From: RBC074 sp964470555
GTDB lineage: Bacteria > Acidobacteriota > Blastocatellia > RBC074
NCBI GenBank assembly: GCA_964470555.1
Contig: CAYYDG010000023.1
Coordinates: 52,284 to 116,283 of the forward strand
Reading direction: 5' to 3'
DNA: 64,000 nucleotides
Shown: piece after piece, positions 48,299-56,061 of the stretch
Layout of the letters: every line of letters begins with the position of its first letter
How positions within the stretch are numbered: the stretch's first letter is position 1
The notes under the pieces: model-generated
The model's database searches: none
Seen by the model: only the letters and a program-made list of their open reading frames with translations
What the model was told of the DNA's origin: nothing
Program-made: the position numbers and the translations under genes

Positions 48299-49987
48299 AT
48301 GCCACTACTCGTCAGCGCCAAAGAAGCGCATCTTCATCGTTATCGCCAGATTGCCGAAACGCTGGCTCGGCACGGATTCGGATTTTTGCTCAGTCTGTTG
48401 GGGCTGGAACGATTCCTGCCGTTTCATCGTGAACTGCTCGGCGACGCATCCGCCAGTCAATTGTTGACGCCGCCTCAGCACATTCGCGGGGCGATGGAAG
48501 AACTCGGCGCAACGTTCATCAAACTCGGTCAATTGCTTTCAACGCGCCCGGATTTGCTGCCGCCGGAATACCTGGTGGAATTCGCGCGATTGCAGGATGA
48601 CGCTCCGCCGTTCGATACCAATGAGGCAATTGAAATCATCGAATCCGAATTGGGACAACCCATCGAACAGCTTTTCATGGAATTCGACCGCCAGCCGCTG
48701 GCCGCAGCTTCGATTGGACAGGTTCACGCCGCAAGGCTGGAAGATGGCACCGAAGTCATTGTCAAAGTGCGCCGTCCGAACGTCGTCGAACAAATCGAAG
48801 AAGACCTGGAAATTCTGCAAAACGCCGCGGCGGCGATGAACCGCCGCTGGGAATTTGCCAAACGTTATGACTTGTTGGGATTGGTGCAGGAATTTGCGCT
48901 GACCTTGCGCGCGGAACTGGATTACATTCGCGAAGGCCAGAATGCTGAGCGATTTGCCGTGAACTTTACGGGCGACAAATCGGTTCACATCCCACGCATA
49001 TTTTGGGAAACAACGACGACCCGCGTGTTGACGCAGGAACGAATTCGCGGCGTCAAGGTCAGCGAACTTTCCGAACATGACCATTTTGCCGAAACACGAC
49101 GCCAGCTTGCCCGACTTGGAACACAAGCAATTTTGAAGATGGTGTTTGAAGATGGTTTTTTTCACGCCGATCTGCATCCGGGCAATTTTTTCATCGAACC
49201 CGACGGGCGATTCGGTTTGGTGGATTTCGGCATGGTGGGCGTGGTGGACGAACGAACGCAGGATTATCTGGCCAATCTGATCCTGGCGCTTTCGCGTCAG
49301 GATTTCGACCGTCTGACCGAAGCCGTGCTGGAATTGGAGGTCGTCAAACATCGTGTGGATCGCAACGAATTGCGCCGCGATCTGGAACATCTGATCAAAC
49401 CCTATTTCGGATTGTCGCTCGGCGATGTCAAACTGGCGCCGTTGTTCAACGAAGCCTTCGCCGTCATACGCCGCCACCGATTGCATATTCCTCCGCATCT
49501 GGCTCTTCTGGTCAAAACCATCATCATCACCGAAGGCATCGGCACGCGGCTCGATCCGCAGTTTCATCTGACGGAAATCATTTCGCCTTACGCCGACCGG
49601 TTGATGTTGCGGCTATTTTCTCCGCGGCGAATGGTGAAAAAGCTGGGACAGGCCAGCGTAGATGTCGCGCGGTTGGGCGTGGAAATTCCGCAACAGCTTC
49701 GACACATTTTGACGGAAATCGAACGCGGCGGTTTTGAAGTCGGCATGAAACCCGGCACCTTTGAGCCGTTGATTGATCGGCTGGAACGACTGGCCAATCG
49801 AATCGTGCTGGGCGTCATTGCCTCGGCGTTTATCGTCGGGCTGGCGGTGTTGTTGTCGGTGTATCGTTTGCCGGGATGGGAACGCTGGGCCGGGACGATG
49901 TTTGCTGTCGGATTTTTCTTTGCCGTGTTGTTGGGCGTTTATCTGGCGTGGAGCATTCTTCGCTCCGGCGGCTCGAAAAGCGATTGA
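48299..49987 (+). CDS. ABC1/UbiB-family atypical kinase
   Basis: 562 aa with the family hallmarks: the KxGQ motif in FIKLGQLLSTRPDLLPPEY, the nucleotide loop PLAAASIGQVHAARL, VIVKVRRPNV (Lys), HADLHPGNFFIEPDGR and GLVDFGMVG (metal-binding Asp). Two hydrophobic helices end the protein (about 500-555), as in UbiB. In E. coli UbiB supports ubiquinone synthesis; Acidobacteria usually make menaquinone, so the role here may be general lipid or quinone handling. The ATG at 48299 directly follows a short intergenic gap with the divergent clsB gene. It ends 6 bp from a convergent gene, with no clear terminator. Confidence 0.9.
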   Translation: MPLLVSAKEAHLHRYRQIAETLARHGFGFLLSLLGLERFLPFHRELLGDASASQLLTPPQHIRGAMEELGATFIKLGQLLSTRPDLLPPEYLVEFARLQDDAPPFDTNEAIEIIESELGQPIEQLFMEFDRQPLAAASIGQVHAARLEDGTEVIVKVRRPNVVEQIEEDLEILQNAAAAMNRRWEFAKRYDLLGLVQEFALTLRAELDYIREGQNAERFAVNFTGDKSVHIPRIFWETTTTRVLTQERIRGVKVSELSEHDHFAETRRQLARLGTQAILKMVFEDGFFHADLHPGNFFIEPDGRFGLVDFGMVGVVDERTQDYLANLILALSRQDFDRLTEAVLELEVVKHRVDRNELRRDLEHLIKPYFGLSLGDVKLAPLFNEAFAVIRRHRLHIPPHLALLVKTIIITEGIGTRLDPQFHLTEIISPYADRLMLRLFSPRRMVKKLGQASVDVARLGVEIPQQLRHILTEIERGGFEVGMKPGTFEPLIDRLERLANRIVLGVIASAFIVGLAVLLSVYRLPGWERWAGTMFAVGFFFAVLLGVYLAWSILRSGGSKSD

Positions 49988-49993
49988 TCCGCT

Positions 49994-51337
49994 CTATCTG
50001 TCTTTGCCGACCGCAATCTCCGCCGCTTCGCCGAATGGCAGTGTGTTTGCCCACCTTCGGATGGGAAGCGTAGCTCCCGGATGAAACTTTTCATTCATCA
50101 AAAACACCTTGTTGACGGAACTCAATTCGCACTGAGCGGCGGTGGCTTTGGCGATTTCTTCCTGCGAACGCGGATTGCCGCTCAGGTCGCAGCGCGCCGC
50201 CAAGCGTTCGATCTGGTTCAGTGTGGTTCCCTTGGGCAAACGGATCGTCGTTCGGAAATAACCGCTGCGTTCGATCTTGTATGAATTGATGCCGAAATCC
50301 GACGTGTACCAGCGCGGATCGTTTTTCAATTTGACGGCAAAACTTATCAGCGCGCCGTTCTGTTGGTTCGACGCGGCGTCCACGTAAAGGTAATTTCGCA
50401 AATCGCCGATGCGCGCGCCCAACGTGCGTTCGGTGGTGATCTTGCCTTCGCGAATCATTTCTTCGGCCATGATGGTATACGTCCACGGATGCTGATCCAT
50501 CACCCATTCGCGCGAACGTTGCGAAAGGTCAACGTGAATCGGACGCAACGCAAACCGCATGGCTGATTCGCCCTGATCGCTGAAGTTGTTGTTGATCGTC
50601 GCGGTCAGAAACAACGGATGATCGGCTTCGCGTTTGCCCTGAAAGGTTTTGGTGACGTGTCTGGCTCCCTGATAGGTCGAATTGACGACTCGGCCTTCCG
50701 CGTCCAACTCGACATCCACCACCCATTCAATATCTGTTGTCCGTCCCCACCGAGCCATCAACGCCGCAGTCTGTGTCCCGCCATCTTCGTTGCTGAAAAT
50801 CACTGTGTAGCGAAGAATCGTTTTGCCGGATTCCTTGAATGTTTCGCAATACATCAACAAGGGAATGTCACTGAATTTGCCAATCGTGTCCGGGCGAGCA
50901 AACAGAATCGGCGCGTGAGCAATCATCTGAAATTCAGGATGACTACTTGGCAACAGCGTTACTTTGGCGTCGGCGATCTTGACGGTTGTCACGCTGGCGG
51001 CGGATTGCTGGCGATTCAGTTCGATTCGCAACTTGTGTTCGCCGGGCGAAACTCTGCCGAGCAGCAAGCGATACGTGAACTGCTTCGCTCCGGCAAAGAG
51101 GATGACGTCCTGATGTTTTTGTCCATCTACAAAAATCGAAACCGTCGCTGCTTCGCTGCCCGCTTTTTCCCACGACGTACCGGGAGCGGAAACCGTCAGG
51201 TCAAGCGTGGCTTCGGATTCAGCTTCGACGGAGAAGCTTTTTTCGAGTAACGATTGAGCCACCGCTGGTAATGCCCTAACCGTCAGAAAGCCAAAGGCAA
51301 CGAAAAGAGTAAGAAGAATTTGTTTGAGTTGATTCAT
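49994..51337 (-). CDS. Exported protein of unknown function
   Basis: 447 aa with a clear signal peptide (MNQLKQILLTLFVAFGFLTV, cleaved near AVA). The mature part is beta-rich with an early carbohydrate-binding-like look (VSPGEHKLRIELNRQQ). I recognise no family or catalytic motif. It contains VFLMNEKFHPGATLPIRRWA near the C-terminus and many aromatic-rich strands. The start is 4 bp after the next upstream gene (51341-51805), so both are likely translated together. A role in the envelope is likely; nothing more can be said. Confidence 0.7.
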   Translation of the reverse strand: MNQLKQILLTLFVAFGFLTVRALPAVAQSLLEKSFSVEAESEATLDLTVSAPGTSWEKAGSEAATVSIFVDGQKHQDVILFAGAKQFTYRLLLGRVSPGEHKLRIELNRQQSAASVTTVKIADAKVTLLPSSHPEFQMIAHAPILFARPDTIGKFSDIPLLMYCETFKESGKTILRYTVIFSNEDGGTQTAALMARWGRTTDIEWVVDVELDAEGRVVNSTYQGARHVTKTFQGKREADHPLFLTATINNNFSDQGESAMRFALRPIHVDLSQRSREWVMDQHPWTYTIMAEEMIREGKITTERTLGARIGDLRNYLYVDAASNQQNGALISFAVKLKNDPRWYTSDFGINSYKIERSGYFRTTIRLPKGTTLNQIERLAARCDLSGNPRSQEEIAKATAAQCELSSVNKVFLMNEKFHPGATLPIRRWANTLPFGEAAEIAVGKDR

Positions 51338-51340
51338 AGC

Positions 51341-51805
51341 CTACCAGCCAACGATGTCACCAGGGTTTTCAAGAGACCTTAGAACATAAAGAAACGCAGC
51401 TATCGGAATTCCGATGGTCGCCCAAAAAAGAGTCAATTTTATTCGAGGTGATAACTCGCTGCGGTAAATGCTGTAGCTCATCCCCGAAATTGCCAAGCCA
51501 ACCAATGCCCACAAAGGACCACAAATGCCAAGCGCCATCGGAAGAAAGCAAGCGAAAGCATCGGATTTGTCCAAGCCCCACTTGATCTCTACTTTCTCTC
51601 CTTCAATGAAAACGTTTGGAACATAAGGATCGTATTCTACGCGTATGATGACTTGATCTCCGTTGTTGTTTCTGGCCAGAAAGCATTCGTTGGTGCATAC
51701 CAAGGCTCGACCATCAAGCATTAGCTTGTATCTGCGATACCGATTTTCTGTGTACAGCGTCAGCCCTCGGCCTTCAAAACCAGGATAATTGATCGGGATT
51801 TTCAT
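51341..51805 (-). CDS. Small membrane protein of unknown function
   Basis: 154 aa with a polar N-terminal half (INYPGFEGRGLTLYTENRYR) and two transmembrane helices, about 88-112 (FLPMALGICGPLWALVGLAI) and about 126-148 (KLTLFWATIGIPIAAFLYVL). No known domain was recognised. The base composition is AT-richer than its neighbours, which suggests a recent arrival. It starts 24 bp after the ceramidase-like gene and ends 3 bp before the exported protein gene. Confidence 0.6.
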   Translation of the reverse strand: MKIPINYPGFEGRGLTLYTENRYRRYKLMLDGRALVCTNECFLARNNNGDQVIIRVEYDPYVPNVFIEGEKVEIKWGLDKSDAFACFLPMALGICGPLWALVGLAISGMSYSIYRSELSPRIKLTLFWATIGIPIAAFLYVLRSLENPGDIVGW

Positions 51806-51829
51806 TCGTCGTAATGCTTTCCAGTTTCT

Positions 51830-53224
51830 TCATGGCCTCTTGACGGGCATTGATTTTGATACCCGCCGGTTCAGTTCATGGACCTTGCCGATGATGGTTT
51901 CTTCGATTGCCGGAGTGTACGGACCAGGCAGGTCGTAATAAATCATGGATTCAACGACTTCGTAACCGCCTTCGGCATACATCCGCGCCGAAGCAATGTA
52001 CGAACAAAGATCGTTCGAATATCCGGCGACCCAGGTCTTGCCGCCGAATTCCTTTTTCAGCCGCAAGGAATAATCGGTGACGACTTCTCCGGCCAGAGCG
52101 ATCAGTTTCAAATCGCCAAGCTGCACAAGCTGAATCGTGTACGGATATTCCGGCATGATTTTGCCGTCGCGCTCCAATCTGTCCAGCCAGCGTTTGGCGT
52201 GCCGCTTCACGAACACATTGCTGTCGTTCAATCGAGCTTGCCATTCTTCTTTGCTCGGCGTGGGAGCAAGCGAAATCATCACGCTGCCAATGACGGATTT
52301 CAACTGGCCGCTGATGGGCGACAGGGAACTGGCCAACACCTGGCTGACCGATTGAGCGAGTTCTGCGCCGTGGCGTTCGGCGTATTCCAGTTTGCTGCGC
52401 GGATACGGATTGATGTCGGCTCCGCAACCGTTGATGAACAGCGCCATTGCGCCGGGATGATTCTTTTCGATCGCTGCCTGAGCGAAGCCCGCGTAATCGC
52501 CGCTGAGGTCGTAAAATTCGCCGGTCAGCGTGGTGTTGTGGCAGGCGTAACCAAACGCCACGCCGCGCAATTTGCCGTCGGCGGATTCGATTTTCAGCAC
52601 TGGAACGTCTTTGTCCACCACGCCTTCGCGATTGACGCCGTTGACGATTTTTCCATCACGGTGTTCGCGGCGATTCATGGCGAATTGGGCAGAGCCTTTG
52701 CCAAAGGAAAATTTGGCAGGGGACAAATCTTTTAATGCCAGACCGATCACGTCCAGCAGCTTGTGTTTCAGTTGCCAGGTGTATTCGGCAATCGCCTTGT
52801 TTTGTTCATCAGTTAATTCATAAGCTCCGGCCAGCGAACTGCTGACCACAGGGCCGGTGTGCGTGTGAGAGAAGTTGAAGAGAATCTGTTCGCGGCGCAG
52901 ACGATAACGTTTGTTGGCGTGTTCGGTAATTTCCGAAGTCAGCGAGCGCGGCAAGCCCAGCAAATCCGTCGTGACGATGACTACGCGATTGCCGCGAGCG
53001 TCCTGAATTGCCAGCGCCTTGGCGAACAGATCGTGCAACTTTCCCGCCGAAGGTTTGGTGCGCGCGGCGTAACCGGCCATCCACACAGGTTTTTCCGGCG
53101 TGATGACCACTTTGGCCAGACCGGCTTTGAACCAATCGGCGGCTGCCGATTGAGGCGCGGGGGGCCAGGCGACTGCAATCAGCAGCAGACAGACAATCAG
53201 CAAAACTCGAACAAGTGAGTTCAT
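51830..53224 (-). CDS. Neutral/alkaline ceramidase-like hydrolase, secreted
   Basis: 464 aa. The ATG at 53224 opens a signal peptide (MNSLVRVLLIVCLLLIAVAW); 37 upstream residues were dropped. It matches the N-terminal domain of neutral ceramidases: ITPEKPVWMAGYAARTKP, LFNFSHTHTGPVV (zinc His) and FGYACHNTTLTGEFYDLSGD. True ceramidases carry a nucleophile Ser in a 'SSVGDVSPN' segment; the matching place here reads FINGCGADINPYPR, lacking that serine. So it belongs to the wider family and may not act on ceramide. Sphingolipid genes are not seen nearby. Periplasmic. Confidence 0.8.
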   Translation of the reverse strand: MNSLVRVLLIVCLLLIAVAWPPAPQSAAADWFKAGLAKVVITPEKPVWMAGYAARTKPSAGKLHDLFAKALAIQDARGNRVVIVTTDLLGLPRSLTSEITEHANKRYRLRREQILFNFSHTHTGPVVSSSLAGAYELTDEQNKAIAEYTWQLKHKLLDVIGLALKDLSPAKFSFGKGSAQFAMNRREHRDGKIVNGVNREGVVDKDVPVLKIESADGKLRGVAFGYACHNTTLTGEFYDLSGDYAGFAQAAIEKNHPGAMALFINGCGADINPYPRSKLEYAERHGAELAQSVSQVLASSLSPISGQLKSVIGSVMISLAPTPSKEEWQARLNDSNVFVKRHAKRWLDRLERDGKIMPEYPYTIQLVQLGDLKLIALAGEVVTDYSLRLKKEFGGKTWVAGYSNDLCSYIASARMYAEGGYEVVESMIYYDLPGPYTPAIEETIIGKVHELNRRVSKSMPVKRP

Positions 53225-53396
53225 CTTCCACGGCTCCTGATATGAACGAATTGGTGATTGAAACGATTGAACGCAACGAACGATAGCGAATTTGGTTGGC
53301 AAACAAAAGTCTGGCGACACGAGCGCATTGAACACGCCTGGGAACTTCGTTTTCAGTCCGCCTGATTTTTTTCGTCAACGCCAATTCGATTAGCAG

Positions 53397-53412
53397 ACTT
53401 CGCGGGCGAAGT
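53397..53412. promoter_or_regulatory. Short perfect dyad upstream of the kinase pair
   Basis: ACTTCGC and GCGAAGT flank two G residues in the divergent region between the ceramidase-like and kinase genes. It could be an operator or a leader hairpin about 95 bp before the chosen kinase start. Confidence 0.3.
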
Positions 53413-53507
53413 GGGTTAAGATGCGCACCGTCAATTCGACTTTGGCGACAGTCGCCCGGTCGCCGCTGGTTGCCCCGGAAATCCACAAACTCAAGAAAAT
53501 TACCATC

Positions 53508-55970
53508 GTGATTCCCCAGACGATTTCGCATTACCGCATTCTTTCAAAGCTCGGCGTGGGCGGCATGGGCGAAGTGTATCTGGCCGAAGACGAACGACTC
53601 GGCCGCCGCGTGGCGTTGAAACTCCTGCCTGCGCGTTTCACGCAAGACCCTGAGCGTGTGCGTCGCTTTGCGCACGAAGCGAGGTCAGTTGGCGCGCTGA
53701 ATCATCCGAACATTTTGACGATTTACGAAATCGGACAGGCCGACACAGATTCGGGTGGAGTGCATTACATCGCCATGGAATATGTCGAAGGCCAGACGAT
53801 TCGCCAGGCAATCGCTCATCGGCGAATGAAATTGGAAGAAGCGCTGGAGGTGGCGATTCAGGCGGTCAATGCGCTGGTGGCGGCTCACGGCGCAGGCATT
53901 GCTCACCGCGACATCAAGCCGGAAAACATCATGCTGCGCCCGGACGGATACGTGAAAGTGTTGGATTTCGGGCTGGCCAAGCTGGCGGAAAACAGTTTCT
54001 TCCGCAGCTACGATCCGACCGTGACACAGGCTGAAACGGAAGGCGCGCCGCTGGGAGACCCGTTTGCGACCGCGCAGGGCATTGGCGGTTCGCCTAACAC
54101 CAGTCCCGGCGTGATTCTGGGCACGGTCAGTTATATGTCGCCCGAACAGGCTCGCGGTCAAAAGGTGGATGTGCGAACGGACATTTTCAGTTTCGGCATC
54201 GTGCTTTACGAAATGATTGCCGGACGCGCTCCGTTTGAAGGCAAAAGCACCGGCGATATGCTGGTGGCGATTCTGGATCGTGAACCGCCGCCGTTGGCGC
54301 GATACGTGTCGAAAGCGCCGGACGAATTGGAATGGATCGTCGCCAAAGCCCTGGCCAAAGACCGCGAAGACCGTTACCAGTCGGCGAAAAGTCTGCTCAA
54401 CGATTTGAAACGTGTGCAGAAACGAGTGCAGCTCGGCGACGAATTCGATGCGGAACCGGACAGCGGTCCGTTGCGAACCCGGCCTTTCGACGCCTTTCCA
54501 AGCGCCGCGCCCGGCGATTCCGGTCGGCATTCAACCGCGAGCGATTCCGGGCGAACGAGTTCCGATTCCAGAAAACTGGTGCGAGCGCTGGATTCGCTGG
54601 CGGTCTTGCCGTTCAGCAATGCGGGCAGCGGCCAGGACATGGTTTATTTGAGCGAGGCGATTCCCGAAAGTCTGATCTTCAATCTTTCGCGGTTGCCGCA
54701 GCTTCGCGTCAAGGCGTGGAGCACAGTGGCGCGGTATCGAAACCGCGAAACCGACGCGCTGGAAATTGGCCGCGAACTGGAAGCCCGTGCCGTGCTGACG
54801 GCCCGTATGTTTCAATTCGGCGACAACCTGATTGTCAAAGCCGAGTTGGTGGACACCGAAGACGGTTCGCAAATCTGGGGCGCGCAATATCAGCGAAAGC
54901 TCGACGATCTGTTCAGCATCGAACAGGAATTGGCCAGGGAAATTTGCGAGCATCTGAAACTACGGCTCAGCGAAGAACAACGGGCGCGATTGACTCGCCG
55001 TTACACCGAAAACGCCGAAGCCTATCAGCATTACCTGAGAGGGCGTTATTACTGGCATCAACGTTCGGGGCCGGGGTTGAAAAAAGCCATCGAACATTTC
55101 AACGCTGCGATCAAACTCGATGACGAATATGCGCTGGCGTATTCGGGGTTGGCGGATTGTTTCATTCTGCTGGGAGTGTACGGAGCCGCTCCGCCGCGCG
55201 TGATTATGCCCAAGGCGAAAGATGCCGCTGAAAAAGCCCTGCTGATTGACGAACATCTGGCCGATCCGCACGCTTCGCTCGGCGCTTTCCATTGCTGGTA
55301 CACCTGGGATTGGATCGAAGCCGAACGCCGGTTCAAACGCGCTCTAGAACTCAATCCGGCCTACACCAACGGCTATCACTGGTACGCTTCGATCTTTTTG
55401 CTGGCGCGCAATCGCTTTGACGAAGCGATGGAGATGGAACGAAAAGCGCTGGAACTGGAACCGATGACGATGGTCATTCGCGCCAGTTTCACCTGGATTC
55501 ATTACCAGGCGCGGCGTTACGAAGAAGCGGTGACCAGCGGATACGAAACCGTGGAAATCGAACCCAACTTCGCTTTGGGCAGATTTTATCTGGGAATCAG
55601 TCTGGCGCAGCTTCGACGATACGACGAAGCGATAGAACAATTGAAACGAGCCGCCGAATTGACAACCGGCGGGTCGCTGGTCAAATCGGCGTTGGGGAAT
55701 GTTTACGCAGTGGCCGGGTTCAGAGAAGAGGCCGAAAAAATTCTGGCTGAATTGCAAACCTTCCCGACCAACAAAGACGTTTCGCCGTTCTTTCTGGCGT
55801 TGATTTATGCGGGGTTGGGCGATGCTGAACGCGCGTTGCAGATGCTGGAAGCGACTGTCGAAGAGCGTTATTGCTGGGCTTCCTACCTCAAATCCGAACC
55901 GGTGTTCGACGAATTGAGAAAAGAAAGACGGTTTGTCAGTCTGCTGGAAAAGATGGGGTTGGCAGACTAG
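53508..55970 (+). CDS. Ser/Thr protein kinase with TolB-like and TPR C-terminal region
   Basis: A Hanks-type kinase (about 1-280): the loop LGVGGMGEVY (GxGxxG), VALKLL (beta-3 Lys), HRDIKPENIM, DFGLAKL and MSPEQARGQ are intact, so it should be active. A Ser/Arg-rich linker follows, then a TolB-like/FlgO-like domain (about 355-500, LDSLAVLPFSNAGSG) and six or more TPR units. No transmembrane helix is seen, so it is probably cytoplasmic. The start GTG at 53508 was chosen because it gives M-x-x-QTISHYRIL, aligning with the TTG start of the paralogue that follows; an in-frame ATG at 53421 would add 29 unlike residues. Likely bicistronic with the second kinase. Confidence 0.85.
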   Translation: MIPQTISHYRILSKLGVGGMGEVYLAEDERLGRRVALKLLPARFTQDPERVRRFAHEARSVGALNHPNILTIYEIGQADTDSGGVHYIAMEYVEGQTIRQAIAHRRMKLEEALEVAIQAVNALVAAHGAGIAHRDIKPENIMLRPDGYVKVLDFGLAKLAENSFFRSYDPTVTQAETEGAPLGDPFATAQGIGGSPNTSPGVILGTVSYMSPEQARGQKVDVRTDIFSFGIVLYEMIAGRAPFEGKSTGDMLVAILDREPPPLARYVSKAPDELEWIVAKALAKDREDRYQSAKSLLNDLKRVQKRVQLGDEFDAEPDSGPLRTRPFDAFPSAAPGDSGRHSTASDSGRTSSDSRKLVRALDSLAVLPFSNAGSGQDMVYLSEAIPESLIFNLSRLPQLRVKAWSTVARYRNRETDALEIGRELEARAVLTARMFQFGDNLIVKAELVDTEDGSQIWGAQYQRKLDDLFSIEQELAREICEHLKLRLSEEQRARLTRRYTENAEAYQHYLRGRYYWHQRSGPGLKKAIEHFNAAIKLDDEYALAYSGLADCFILLGVYGAAPPRVIMPKAKDAAEKALLIDEHLADPHASLGAFHCWYTWDWIEAERRFKRALELNPAYTNGYHWYASIFLLARNRFDEAMEMERKALELEPMTMVIRASFTWIHYQARRYEEAVTSGYETVEIEPNFALGRFYLGISLAQLRRYDEAIEQLKRAAELTTGGSLVKSALGNVYAVAGFREEAEKILAELQTFPTNKDVSPFFLALIYAGLGDAERALQMLEATVEERYCWASYLKSEPVFDELRKERRFVSLLEKMGLAD

Positions 55971-56061
55971 CCAATTGCCGCTAACATCTCGCCGCCGGCA
56001 ATCCTGCTCGCAATCACTGGGCAAATTCCGAAATCAAATTTCCGAACGTTGGAACATCGTT

